From Gnetum montanum (lineage: Eukaryota > Streptophyta > Gnetopsida > Gnetales > Gnetaceae), in contig MNCI01022307.1 of NCBI GenBank assembly GCA_015680685.1, positions 159,090 through 223,089 of the forward strand: a stretch of 64,000 bases of DNA, written 5' to 3'. A program made the translations under genes and the position numbers. The notes beneath the pieces are model-generated. The model worked only from the letters and a program-made list of their open reading frames with translations. It had not been told where the DNA came from and ran no database searches. Numbering within the stretch: the stretch's first letter is position 1; each line of letters starts with the position of its first letter. Of the stretch, positions 46,769-59,110 are shown piece after piece.

Positions 46769-49547
46769 ATGGTCCCTAAACGTGGACAACAAGAAGGACC
46801 CTTTCAAGGTATGTCCAAGTGACCAAGGAGAGGAAGAGGCTAGGCATCTCTTGACCAACATGTAGAGCAAGAGGCGTAATCATTTAGCATCCATCAAGAG
46901 CCTCCTACTACTGTGCATTTAGGACAGGCAGAAGAAAGAGCTGCTGAAGTGCCTGAATAGGGACAACATCTCACGTTTCCTCAGGAAATTCATGAAAGGT
47001 CCACATCAACAATTGTGATCGTGGAATTGAACTCTAGACCTTTCACAAACTTCGCTCGTGAGGCCATTAGGGACCAACTTAAAGGATCTCCATTATGGCC
47101 CATCCTCTCTGAAAGTGGTGCCTAGTACTTAGGAGAAATGTACCAATTTTGGCATAATAAAGAAGAAGGCATCACAATTGACATTTGTGGTGTGTGTGTA
47201 AATTTTTCCACTAAGGCCATTTTGGAAGTGTTGAACCTTTTGAATATAGGGCCAAAAGTTACTCACCTGTCCACTCACTCCAATGCTGATGCATGAAGAA
47301 TTTGGTTGGATAGGGCGTATGGAAAAGAGGACAAGACATATGGGGAGTTGACACTAGAAGAAAGAATATATTTCAAAATTAGCACTTATCACATCTTTTC
47401 CATGAAAGGATTAAATAGAATCTCAATGTATGCAACCAGAGGAAGCGCTCTATTGATGGGCAAGGTTAATGCTAACCTACCCCACTTATTCCTTATGGAG
47501 ATTCTGAGGTGGTTTGAGGAACACAAGATAGGGAAATTTGCATTGCCCTTTCCCTATCTCATCAGGAAGCTATGCAGACATGCTGGAATTCTGGGGTACA
47601 CCAATGACATTCCCAGAAAGGCCCAGAATGCTTCATTCGCTGAATTACTAAAGCCACCATCCCAAAGGAAGAGTGTTGGTGAGACATTGGAGCCAGAACA
47701 AAAATAGATGGTGGGGCCCATTACAACTCAAACTACAAGGCCTAGCCAACTCCCAGGTATAGGACCCACTCAACAGTAAGGAGCAAGGCCCAACATGAGC
47801 TAGTGAGACCAACCGCCACCACCGCCATAGGATTATCGACCATCGATGAGCCATCTCAGTGCCATCACTGAGACGGTCAGTTAGGGAAGTCATGATGATG
47901 CCAATCTCTTCCACATCATCAATGACACCATACAGCCCACAGTCCCTATAGATCATGCACAAGGTGAAGTGTCCATCTAGACAGGAGGAGGGGAGATACA
48001 TTGGTCACAATAGATTTTAGGGAACGCTGCATCCTTTCAAGTGTGACTAGAGATTGGTGAAGGGCCACAGTAGTGGTCATGCAGCACCAAGATGTAGCAA
48101 GAGCTACAAAAGTAGTCACAAATCAAATCATGGAATCCTTCAACATCCCTATTGTGCCATCGATGGATTTCATAGGAGCACACGATGCTTAAACTCTGGC
48201 TGGTCCCTCGATGACTCCTGTGGAACATGAGGATGTTCTTGATGAATTACTGCAAATAGGACAAGTGACAACATCCTCGTTTGACATTCCGCAAGATGTC
48301 ATAGCAATGCAATCAGACCTCATCTCCACCAAAGGAAAGCTGGTCATGGCAGAGATCAAGGCTAAGCATGTGGAGGAGAAGTTGGCAAGACTCCAAGAAA
48401 GGCTCGTTACCTTGCAAACTACACAGTGGGATCCATCTCAATTCATTCTCGCAGACCAGCTGGACACTTTCAGGATAGAGTAGCTTAATAAACTATTGGC
48501 AGATAATAAAAGAGTGGTAGAGGATAAGGAGAAGGCCAATTGGGATGCTTCTAAGGCATAAGCGCAAACATATGTGCATGCCAAAGCACTCAAGGCCTTA
48601 CAAGAAGAAAATAAATAGATCACCGCAGATAATCTTCAATTAACCACTGTGGAGAAATAGAAAAATGTTCTCGAAGAAAATTTTCAATAGTTATGAAAAT
48701 AGTTGGTCAGGATCAACCAAGACATAAATCGCTTGGCCAAAGAGAATCGAACCCTTTCAATGGAGGAGGTACATGCAATCTGTCAGAAGACAACCATTGA
48801 AATAAGCATGTGGCAAAATGAGGCCAAGCCACATGAAAAATTAAAAGAGCATTTCAAAGACTAGGTGGGGATGTACAAGCAAGTCCTTGAGAAAGAGATC
48901 CATATGGCCAAGGCCCACATTAATACCTTCAGCGCTCAACACATTAATTGGTGGGCCATATTGGACACATATGCATTTGTCCACCAAGCAGAGCTCAAAA
49001 GCTAAGACCTATAGATCTAATATCTTAAAGAGTAGATGGAATTGGCAAACCTACTATATGCCAACCTAGCCATGTTAACAGCAGGATGCTTGAGAATAGA
49101 GCTAGAGAAGCAAGTAGCTACCACCTATGCCAAATATAAAATAGAATTTGCGGAACACAAGAAAACATTGTAAAGGATAGAAGTTGCAAATTCTAAATTG
49201 GAGGTGGTTAAGGCTAGCTACTAAGGGCAGAAAGATGTTATGGTAGACTTGGCTCGATGGCTTACAGATTACCAAGACTACAAGGTTAAAGCCAGAGCCT
49301 ACGAGGAGGAATGGTGGCTGTTTGTGGCCTAGTACGTTAAAGCAAATCATATGTTTCCGCAACTACCGTGTCCATGGGAAGTGTCGACTTCATCAAACAT
49401 TGAAGCATCAGCATGGATGACATAGGATCCCTAAACTAAAGAGGAAAAACTCCAGGCACTACTTCAAAGCCAACAAATCACAAAACTTGGAGCACAAGAT
49501 AAGGGGAAGTGACCCATGAAGGAGCCATCGCCACCTGGAACCACATG
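46769..49547 (+). pseudogene. Accessory ORF of C: PF20167-like domain plus long coiled coil
   Basis: ATG 46769 opens MVPKRGQQEGPFQGMSK. Residues about 90-310 (47040-47707) carry the pattern of the putative plant transposon protein domain: YLGEMYQFWHNKEEGI, DICGVCVNFSTKAILEVLNL, RISMYATRGSALLMGK, FALPFPYLIRKLCRHAGIL. The match is from memory of the family pattern, not a search. After a frameshift in about 47720-47990 and an acidic/Pro-rich linker, 48211-49330 is a long heptad-like Glu/Lys/Leu region (MAEIKAKHVEEKLARLQERL), then a charged end. About 25 stops, nearly all TAG. It replaces pol in this element. Function unknown; capsid-, envelope- or localisation-related roles are all possible. Confidence 0.65.
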
Positions 49548-49736
49548 AGTTCTAATAAAATTTTGCAATTTTGTAATTTTGTGTTCGTGTTGAAATTTTG
49601 TTCTATTCAATTTCACATTGTGGTATGAATAATTCCTAGTTAGTCAATAATCCCATACCTATTCACTGTGTAATCAATAGGGCTTGTTCCCATTTTGTAC
49701 AACTTGAGGATGAGTTTTCATTTATTGGTGGGGGTA
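49548..49736 (+). other. 3' end and polypurine tract of C
   Basis: The last 35 bases (acttgaggatgagttttc, then ggtgggggta) are nearly identical to those of D (42928-42962) and similar to B, which suggests shared replication machinery. Confidence 0.75.
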
Positions 49737-50584
49737 TGATGAATCATGATTCATTAGGCTCCGATATCAGACCTACGATATCGGATCCACAATATCAAGT
49801 ACGCAATATCGCAACTTGGCTAGCGATATCGGATACATGATATTGTGACTCCTGTGCAGGCCTATAAATACACATGTAGGCATAAGGAGTCAGGAGTCAG
49901 TAGTTCATTTAGAAGTTAATTTTCATTTTTAGTTCTTCTCAACCCTTTCTCCTAGTGCATGCCTACAGTGTGATGATTGTAATTGTACGGTACCTTCATT
50001 CAAGTGTGATGTACTTGGACACGCACATGACCAGAAATAAAGATTGAGATTACTTCATCATTGTAGCATTAACTTAGTTCAATTATTTAATTGTTATTTA
50101 TTAATTTCTTAATTAATCTCTCTACCTTCCCCTCCTATCCCTATTATTAAAAGCAAAATGAGTACGACTTAATCACGAGCATTTAAGTGTGACTACTTGG
50201 TATCCCAATAGTGTACCTAGGACATGTGCTTGGTAATCCCAGTGGTAGTACACAAGGTCCAAGATGTGTACGGATGATTAAGGGATGGATGCTCATTGCA
50301 CTTAGGCTAGCTTAGACTCTCTTCACCCTTTCCCTCTTAGTTTAATCAAAGTTATTTCCATTGCCTCTAGGAGTAGCACTCGTTTAGGACCACATCATAC
50401 ACCTCACTCTAGACTAAACCATACGTGACAAAGCAAATACTAGTCCAAGTGGGAAGATAGCGAACTGTGATCAACAAGTAACTATCTAGATGCGACAACT
50501 AGCCCATCTACGGAGTTCAACCGAATCATGTGTGAAACACTCATATTCATATGGTTGAGTGTAGGGGTACTTCACCACTCATTA
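49737..50584 (+). repeat. 3' LTR of C
   Basis: 848 bp, tgatgaatc...cactcatta (final CA mutated to TA). TATA box 49863-49870. Followed by target duplication atgat. Confidence 0.9.
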
Positions 50585-51030
50585 ATGATTAATGGTTATA
50601 GAAGGTTAAGTACAAAAACCTAGAAGAAACTACCTAAGAATTTTGACACATCAACCCAGGACATCGAACAAGAATATGAAATCAGTAGTGAGGTGAAACA
50701 TGGAAAGCATAAATGGACAAGAGAGGGGGAAATGGAGTTCCTAATTAAGGTTACATGAAGTCCCTTGTGAATTTTATGGTTAAATGACTTGATAAGATCC
50801 ATCCTTAGTTCAAACCAAAACCAACCATATTTAGTGACTTTGCATCATCATTCTAAGACTAGTCCACCCCCCTAAGACACAAGAGTGCTTCTATAGAACA
50901 ATCATTGTTCCTTATTAGAGAAGAAAATAGAAATAGGAAGTGAGGAAGGGCCTTAGTTAGAGGGGACATTCAAGCATGGGTAACATATCTTTCTAGTTCC
51001 ATAACTAGTGCTTATAGCTCATTTATTTTT
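50585..51030 (-). other. 3' untranslated region of B, middle part
   Basis: Continues from 32030 across the C insertion. Homologous to 61560-61640 and 61190-61330 of A in reverse orientation. Non-coding. Ends at the assembly gap. Confidence 0.7.
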
Positions 51031-51448
51031 NNNNNNNNNNNNNNNNNNNNNNNNNNNNNNNNNNNNNNNNNNNNNNNNNNNNNNNNNNNNNNNNNNNNNN
51101 NNNNNNNNNNNNNNNNNNNNNNNNNNNNNNNNNNNNNNNNNNNNNNNNNNNNNNNNNNNNNNNNNNNNNNNNNNNNNNNNNNNNNNNNNNNNNNNNNNNN
51201 NNNNNNNNNNNNNNNNNNNNNNNNNNNNNNNNNNNNNNNNNNNNNNNNNNNNNNNNNNNNNNNNNNNNNNNNNNNNNNNNNNNNNNNNNNNNNNNNNNNN
51301 NNNNNNNNNNNNNNNNNNNNNNNNNNNNNNNNNNNNNNNNNNNNNNNNNNNNNNNNNNNNNNNNNNNNNNNNNNNNNNNNNNNNNNNNNNNNNNNNNNNN
51401 NNNNNNNNNNNNNNNNNNNNNNNNNNNNNNNNNNNNNNNNNNNNNNNN
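51031..51448. other. Assembly gap
   Basis: 418 N. By colinearity with F (about 4400-5060) the missing sequence is 3' untranslated region of B containing the hairpin/homopolymer block. The true length may differ. Confidence 0.99.
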
Positions 51449-52690
51449 AAAGATTAATAACATAAAAACAAGATGTAAAATAAAGAATGTGTAAAACAAA
51501 AAGTTGCAAAACAAAAATGTGTAAAACAAAAATGGTGAAAAACTAAGGAGCTACTTATATAGTTAACATGGATGGCCATCTCCCCCACAACTGAGTTGAA
51601 AGGAGGAGATCCAAAATATGGAGCATAGTTGTCCATCCAATGAGGTGTGTGTTGTACTTGCTAACTTATGCTCGTTGAAAGGTTTGACTTGTTGTATGTT
51701 GACCAGCTATCTCTTGTCTGGTTTTTCAAGCTTGTAGATCATCATGGCCCCCAAAGAAAAAGTTTCATAAATTATATAAAGTCCTTCCCACAGCTTTTGA
51801 AACTTAGTTTGTTGAGGTACATGTGTGGGATTCTAGTAGAGAACCTTATCTCCTAGTTGAAATTTGACTTTCCTAATTTTAAGGTCATGGAGCTTTTTGT
51901 TGAATGCCTTGTGCAACTAGTTAGATGATAGGGTCACCAATTGATTTTTGTCTAGCAAGTTGAGACTCATTAATCCTTCTTTTTGTGCTAGACTCAAGTC
52001 AAAGTTGAGATCAGGGATGTTGAAAGTGTATAGAGATCGGATTGAATAAGAAGTGTTGGTAATTTTTCATACACAAACTTTGCATGAGCTTTTGAAAGGT
52101 AATGCTTGTAAAGTGAGTTCCATTATCAAAAATTAATGCACATGGAATATCAAACCTATTTAAAACATCTTGTTGTACAAAACGAGCAGCAATAGAAGAT
52201 GTACAGTCAGTGACGGTTGCTACTTTTGCCCATTTTGTACGATAGTCAACAACAACTATGATGTATGCCTTTTTGTTTGACATAGGTGTGATGGAACCCA
52301 TGAAATCAATGCCCTAGATGTCGAAGGGTTATAGTGGTTGAATCCATTATTGAGGTTTCTCCATTTGAGTAGTCATTCCACCATCTCATTAGCATCATTC
52401 ACAAGAGTGGACATATTGATGAGCATCCCTGAAGATTATTGGCCAGTAGTACCCTACCATCAAGATTTTAATAATTGTGCATCTTCCAGCATTGTGACCT
52501 TTGCAAGGACTTTCATGAGTGTCTTCGAGAATGCATAGTTGATCAACATCAGGGACACACCATTGAACTAGGCCATCAACACACACCTTGTAGAGGTGCC
52601 TGTTGATCTCCATGAAGCATTTTACCTAGTGAAGAAACTGTTGTTTCTTCTAGTCATCCAACCCTTATGACATCTCTTTAGTGAGAAGAT
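51449..52690 (-). pseudogene. Integrase of B (core deletion)
   Basis: The zinc-binding region is at 52613-52395 (EDTHESPCKGHNAGR). Core: SITPMSNKKAYIIVVVDYRT, then FDNGTHFTS with the second Asp present. After FQKLMQSL the sequence jumps to [10 protein letters not shown], losing roughly 200 bp that include the NGQAE glutamate. The C-terminal part near 51860-51560 retains the GPYIIYETF-like segment and the LSCGGDGHPC-like tail. Dead by deletion. Confidence 0.75.
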
Positions 52691-54060
52691 AGGTGACAAT
52701 GCCATCATACCATTTAGGCTCATTGGGTAATTGTTCAATTATGGCCCCAACAAATAGGACTTTGTTAGGAAACATATTGGATAGTGGGCTTTCTTCCTCT
52801 TTGTTGTCCCATCGTAACCGAGACAAGTGATTAGTAACCACATTCCCAGTGCCCTTTCAATCTACCATCGTGAGATCGAATTCCTGTAAAATTACCAACC
52901 ACCATATGATATGGGGGCTTACCATTGGCTTGTTCATTAGGAAGTGGATGGCACTATGGTCTATGTGCATAAGCACTATCCAAGCACATAATGCCTGAAC
53001 TTTTCTAGAGAAAACACCATTTCCATCAATTCTGTTTCTATTCGGCTAGTGTAGTGGATGTAATATGGATGTTTCTTGTCATCCATCTATGTCAGCACAA
53101 GTTCCAAGACATAATTTGATGCATCTGTCATAACATGAAACAGTTTAGACTAGTCAAGTGCTTATAGGACTGGAGTTTCTTCAATTTTTTCTTTCATCTA
53201 TTGGAATGCTTGTTCACATTCTGTGATCCAAACAAATGGAGCATCTTTTTTAGTCAACTTTACCAATGGTTTTGCAATCTTAGAGAAATTCTCTATGAAT
53301 CACTGGTAGTAGCTAGTATGTTCAAGGAATGATTGAACATCTTTGAAAATTTCTAGTTTACATGTTATTTCTTGGATGACCCTTTTTAGGGGCCGACCTC
53401 AATTCCTACTTGTCATATTCTATGCCCCAATACAATGGCTTCCTAGACCACTAGGTGACTCTTTTGCCAATTCAGCCTCAGGCTTGTCTCAACACATCAT
53501 TTCAATACTTGCTCGAGGTAGTCCAAGGCTTGCTCAAATGTAGCTCTATAGGTGGAGAAGTTGTCCATGAATACTTCCACACCACTACTAATTTGCTGTT
53601 AAAAATTGCTTAGGAGAAAGCGTTGAAAGGTAGTAGGAGCATTACATAGACTAAAAGGCATCTTACAATATGCAAAAGCCTCTAGGAACTTGTGAATGTT
53701 GTTTTGGCTTAGTCCTCTAGTGTAATCTGGATTTGGTTATAGCCACTATAACCATCCAAAAAACTATACAGTAATGCCTGGATATTATGTCTAACACCTA
53801 ATCAACAAATGGCAACGAAAAATGGTCCTTAAATGTTGCCATATTCAATAGCTGAAAATCAATGCAAACCCCCCACTTGCCACCTTTCTTTGGCACAATC
53901 ATGAGTGGACTAACCCACTCACTATCTGCAATGGAATAAATGAACCCTGCCTTGAGGAGTTGTTCAATTTCCTCTTTAACAATCTATTTTAGTTTGGGGT
54001 TCAATCACCTCTATGGTTGCCTCTTTGGCTTCATGGTCGAATCAGTGTAGATGCAATGTT
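52691..54060 (-). pseudogene. Reverse transcriptase and RNase H of B
   Basis: RT catalytic motif reads FMDN (53560-53571; second Asp to Asn). NMATFKDHF-like block near 53830 and SGYNQIQI-like block near 53750. RNase H remnants at 53110-52850, including MNKP and a shortened middle part. Heavily interrupted by stops and small deletions (for example near 52975 and 53040). Confidence 0.75.
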
Positions 54061-54910
54061 GGCATATCCTAGGATCAATCCCTATGAGTTCAGAATATGA
54101 TTAGGTATGGTTGCTGACCATTTTTAACCACATTCAATAACATCTTTTTTTGTTCTAGAGTAAGATTTGCATTGATTATTACTAGCTTCTCATTTTTTAA
54201 GAACACGTATTCCATGTCGGCTAGTAGAGGTTTTAGCCCAAGGGGCTCTTACTTGAAATTTTCAAGAATTTCCAACTCTCTCTAATAGGTATCATCATTT
54301 ACATCATCAAAGAGTTGGTGATGAACTTTCTTTGATTCATCCATGCCTATGACATATGCACATGTTAGGCTTTTAGTTGGTTCCATGGAAAGTGTGCTGC
54401 TCTCAAAATCAATGGTCAACCACTAGGTACCCTCTTTTTTTATGGCTACTGCATACAGACACCTTTGAATTTCTTCTTCTAGTGCACATTGCTTACATGT
54501 AAAGATGGATGCTCATTTCACTGCTCAAAGTTTGTGCACACAACTACACTCCATATTACTAGACATGATGCATGAAACTTGCTTTTTCTTGATCTCCCTA
54601 AAGAAATTTTCTTTGGATATTTCTACGAAAAGATCTCTAATGCCCATTCTTACATCAATGGTGCTTAGCCATGTCCTTCCCATGATGATTGGGAATTTCC
54701 CTTTGCAATTCTTCACTTTGATCACTAATAAATCAGCAAGATAAGACCACCCATAGACAATGGCCATGATGTCTTCTACCAATCCCAATGAAACAGTGAT
54801 GGACTATTCTACCAATTCTAATATGATATTTCTCTTCTTTAAAGGAGGTAGGTTCCATGTAGTATACATCTCATGAGAGATTATATTGACATGAGAACCT
54901 GAGTCAAGAA
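54061..54910 (-). pseudogene. Protease region of B
   Basis: The active-site segment near 54905-54880 reads LLDSGSHVNIIS, with the catalytic DSG intact. IIMGRTWLSTIDVRMG lies in the open stretch 54788-54525. The Cys-rich tail follows to about 54450. Confidence 0.75.
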
Positions 54911-55639
54911 GAGCTTTACATGGTTTGTTCCTAGCAATCCACAAATAAATCAAAGGACTTCCAGGATCTACTAACTTCCTGGGAAGGTTTCCAACATAGA
55001 TTCAATCAGATATGATGTGAGCAAGCATCATAGTATGGATCTTAGGAAATGTTTGATCTGAAGGGGACTCAAAAAAATTTGATACAAAGGAAGATAGAGG
55101 AACAGGGTTGTCAAACGTAGTTGTATTTGAGGGCTTAGACAAATTATGTTGTTAGAAGAAAGGTCTTTTCTTTGATTGAGTATCTGAACCACTCAATTGA
55201 TGAACTAGCTATAGATTTATAACCCTAGTAGTGTTGCATTATTGTAGTTGAGCTAGGAGTTCACCTTGCATAAGTGGAGTAGGTGGTAGTTGTATGATTG
55301 AAGGAGAAAGATGTGCAGGAACAAGAGAAGGGTAGAAGGTGGTATCCCTTCTTACATGTGGAGAATGAGTTCAATAATAATTAAAAGGATGGTAGTAAGA
55401 TTGGAAAGTAGAAACATGACTAAAGGAGTCATGGGTAGATAAGGATTTCTGAATGTAGTACCCATATAGATTAGGTTGGCTATAAAGGTATTGCTACCTT
55501 GGTGGTGCCAGCGCCCATGACTATGGTTGCTGCCACTGTGGATATTGCTCATATGGTTGTGGTGGAGTTCCACTTGGATAATATTGTTGTTGCTGGTGGA
55601 ATTTCCTAGAATTACCTTGAGGATAAGGTAATCTTCTAG
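54911..55639 (-). pseudogene. Linker between gag and protease of B
   Basis: Gln/Tyr/His-rich degraded coding region equivalent to 8781-9510 of F, including a repeated glycine/histidine-like stretch near 55550. No distinct function. Confidence 0.5.
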
Positions 55640-57553
55640 ATGTTTTCCTTTGTGTTAGTCATGGATTCAAAGCATACGCCCTAGATTCTTGTAAGTGTAA
55701 CACTATGGGGCAACATCCCTTAGGATATTCATACTAGTAGACATCACACCCACCATCATCATCTAATACACTATTCACAAGTTCTTCTATTGTAGCAATC
55801 TTGCTCTTACCTTTTTGATAAGCACATTCAACTTCTTTGTGCCTCCTATGCTCATAATCACTACCTTGTTCTTTGGACTCTTCAACAATTTTTAGGACAG
55901 CTTGAAACCTACTATCCATGGAGTCCCATAACTAATCAACCTTGGCCATAATTTCAAATTGAAGTTTTTGAATCAACAAGGCTTTCCTATTCGCCACCTC
56001 ATCAAGTGTTGATTCTTCCTCACTATCACAAAATCGAACCTCCCTCTTGCAAATGGAAGAATCGCAATTATACTCTTCTACACTTTCTCATTTTCTCAAT
56101 TCACCTTCCTCTTTAGCTACCTACTCCATCAATCTTTGGATCTAATGGGCACTTAATTCTAACAATTGTCCTTGGGCATAGATGCCAAGGGTTCCCCTCA
56201 TTTCAGATCAAGCCTATCTACAATGTGGTGAAGTTGATCTAGTTGAGAATAACCATGGCCAAGACATCTATGCATTAAGGAATAGTATTGGTCGATGGTG
56301 GCATCCAAGGGTTCATGTGTTCCTTGTTTCCATCCTTGGGTTTTCCTTCTCAAGTTAGACACTTTGGAGTATGTTTGCTATTTGTTATTAAACAATTCAA
56401 GCATTGTACTCCATCATCTGATAAATTTTGGTTCTAAGGATCAATACCATTTTTTTGCTTCTTTAATGAGTGTTTGTGGGAACAACTTAAGCTTTTTCCA
56501 TTCATTCTCTATGTTTTACAAGGCACGTGCATCTTGGAAAGCTTGGAGATGGTTCTATGGATTTAAGTTATATCCCCCTTCAAACTAAGGGATATTGTTC
56601 ATGTTTGGCCTTTTGATCTGACTGTCCTTCACATGCCTTGTTGGAATTCGTATTGCCTCTACAATGTTTAGCATACTTTAGGTAGCAATAAAAGGCTCAT
56701 CGAAGCCTAGATTTTGGTGCTTACAATGCCCTCTACTACTCCTTTGTTGATGGCATCATGTCTCTCTTGAGTGCCCGTGCCCCTGGTCTTGCCTTGCCTG
56801 ACAGTCCCCTCGATCATTTTGGTCCCATCAGTCACCTCCATCATGGTTACATACCCTATGGTTGCAATTAGAGCCAAAAGAAGAAGAGGATGATGACGAA
56901 GGTGAAGAGGAAGGAGGACTAGCACCATCACAATGCCTACTACTACCTCTTTGGTGATCGTGACCATGATCATGATATTTTTTCTTGTCCACATCCCTAC
57001 CTTGACTTGCCTCTTTGGATCCTTCTTTATCATTGGATCCATTCTTAGCAGAACCCAAATTGTGAATCATGGACTATAAGTTTTGGTTTTGACCTCCTTC
57101 ACCAAAGTCAAAGAGAGGAATTTCACTAAATGGAAAACCCCTAGAGAAGGACTCTCCACCATCATTTTGGTATAGTAGGAATGGAAAATCATTAAAACTT
57201 TTTCCCTTCGTAGATTCATAATATTGTTCTAACTAATGATCCCTAAGACGTTGTGCCTCAGTGGGATGATAATCCCTGGCATCAGTATCCTGCACCATGT
57301 ACTTAGCATGAAGTCCTTGGAGACCCCATCATATAAGCATTTGTTGAAGCATTGCAGGAATGGATCAATCAGGCAGCAACATAATGTTGCCCTCCATGTC
57401 ATGCCACTGCAGCTATTCATCCTAATGTAGGATGAAGGTGAAATTTGGTACATACTCATTAGGATGAGCAAATACCACTTGGTATTGTTGAGGAACTGGT
57501 GAATGTACTTGGTCAAACTTGGGCAAAGAATTGCTCTTGTGAAAAGAAGACAT
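55640..57553 (-). pseudogene. gag: gag of B (broken)
   Basis: ATG 57553 (MSSFHKSNSLPK). HPNEYVPNFTFILH near 57460-57420; open stretch 57070-56828 with a Lys/Asp/His-rich block and a run of Ser (SSSPSSSSSSSFGS); capsid-like core near 56650-56250; C-terminal part 56100-55640 with KGKSKIATIEELV, an acidic stretch and the decayed Cys/His cluster. Frames change repeatedly. Confidence 0.75.
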
Positions 57554-57692
57554 TTTATGTTAGAGAATAAAAATGTAGTGTGCTTCTTAAAATTGTTGTA
57601 GTAATCTTAAGATGTGATGTGACTCTAAGGTTCGTTCCAATGATTTGAATAATTTTCACTAATTCTAGATAGTGCACAAAATAACCAAAAGG

Positions 57693-57710
57693 TCCCTAAC
57701 AATGATGCCA
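57693..57710 (-). other. Primer-binding site of B (tRNA-Asp, decayed)
   Basis: Minus strand TGGCATCATTGTTAGGGA after the LTR end. All differences from the tRNA-Asp complement are C-to-T or G-to-A. Confidence 0.75.
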
Positions 57711-57711
57711 A

Positions 57712-58543
57712 TGATGAGCAGCAAGGTACCCCTACACCCAACCATATGAATCACTAAGGCGTTCACGCACAATCTAGTCAAATTTTATGGACTTATAGTT
57801 CTCCAGTACACTAATTCTCTAAGAAGTCAAATGGGCATTAAGAATGTTCGTTGTCTTCCCAACTACACTTGTGAAGCTCAAGTATATGGTTTAAGTGTAA
57901 TTGAGGCACATGATTTTTATCATTTTTATGTTTTATAAATTTAATCACTTACAACAAGAATGAAAGGTAGAGTAATTTAAAATCTAATTCATCTATTGCC
58001 TAGCTAGCCTAACGCAAGTACCTATTCCCATTTTCTAGACACATCCTGAACACGTATAGCACTATTGGGCTACCAAATGTTAAGCGTTTCTGGGTTACCA
58101 AGTGCTACACGTATTCTTGAGGTGGTCATGCTTATGTTCATTAACAACTGGAAATTAATTGCTCAATTAAAGTGCATTGAAATGAAGTGCATGAATATTA
58201 AATCCATCAAAGAAACATTTAATCTATTCTCGATGTTGCAAGGATGATCAAAAGGATTCATTTTTATTCTCATCACACTACTATGCTCAAGTACATCAAT
58301 GTTCAAACAAAGATCCGTACACACTCATACTCCTGTTATAGGCACTCGAAAAATATTCTAACTTTGGAGAAAACAAACTACAAGAACTTCGCTATGCTAT
58401 AACAAAAACTTTATGAAAATTGTAAGCCCAAGTGCTATATTTATAGGCTGACATATACCCTGTGATATCGAATATTCAAGATCATGTCCTGGGCTCCGAT
58501 ATCAAATATTCAATATCAAAGCCAATCAAAACATGATTCATCT
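57712..58543 (-). repeat. 5' LTR of B
   Basis: 832 bp. The minus-strand start is AGATGAATC (TG mutated to AG) and the end GCTCATCA. Longer than the 3' LTR because of deletions there. Confidence 0.85.
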
Positions 58544-58548
58544 CCAGT

Positions 58549-59110
58549 CATTCCTTAGACACACTAGCTACTACTAGCGATTCATAGAGAATTTCTCTAA
58601 GATCACAAAACCGTTGGTTGAACTAACAAAGAAGGATGCTCCATTTTCCTAGACTAATGAATGTGAAAAATCATTCAAAAAATGAAGGAGAAACTTGTAG
58701 AAACTCCAATTCTACAAGCACCTAATTAGTTTAGATCATTTCATGTTATGATGGATGCATCAAATTACACCTTGGGGGATATGCTTACATAGTTGGATGA
58801 CAAGAAACATCCATATTACATCCACTACACAAGCCAAAGCATTGTGGATGCACAACTAAATTACACCACCACAGAAAAAATGAATGGGGCTTTGGAAATG
58901 TTTAAGCACTATGTGCTTGGATATAAAGTATTTATGCACACTGACCATAGTGTGATCTACTTCCTAATGAACAAGCCAACGATGAGCCCCCATGTCATAT
59001 GGTGGCTGGTGATCTTACAGAAATTCAATCTTATGTTGGTAAATCGAAAAGGAACTAAGAATATGGTCACTAACCACTTGTCTCAGTTGCAATGGAACAA
59101 CAAAGAGGAG
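58549..59110 (+). pseudogene. Element A, fragment 3: RNase H
   Basis: Resumes A with [25 protein letters not shown], then FHVMMDASNYTLG, YYIHYTSQSIVDAQLNYTT, HTDHSVIYFLMNKP and GTKNMVTNHLSQL. A one-base loss near 58680 and stops are present. Confidence 0.85.

Larger units (their letters stand above)
32031..50584 (+). mobile_element. Element C: non-autonomous Athila-like element (gag plus accessory ORF, no pol) with D nested inside
   Basis: LTRs 32031-32881 and 49737-50584; exact 5-bp target duplication atgat at 32026-32030 and 50585-50589. Own internal sequence is 32882-33931 plus 43802-49736, about 7 kb. It has a primer site, gag, a non-coding stretch, an LTR-like internal promoter, a second ORF and a 3' terminus like D. 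I found no protease, RT, RNase H or integrase sequence, so it would depend on enzymes of its relatives. Inserted in the 3' untranslated region of B in opposite orientation. Confidence 0.85.
30488..58543 (-). mobile_element. Element B: Athila-like retrotransposon carrying nested elements C and D
   Basis: Minus-strand element with 5' LTR 57712-58543 and 3' LTR 30488-31253. Target duplication ccaat (30483-30487) / ccagt (58544-58548), 4 of 5. Its own sequence is 30488-32030 plus 50585-58543 (about 9.5 kb); the rest is C with D inside. It contains primer site, gag, protease, RT, RNase H, a deleted integrase and a 3' untranslated region. The split of A's reading frame (DVQ / SFLRHTSYY) fits the insertion exactly. 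Confidence 0.85.

Noticed and set aside
51008-51529. Open frames of 149-168 codons across the N run
   Set aside because: Open only because N has no stops.
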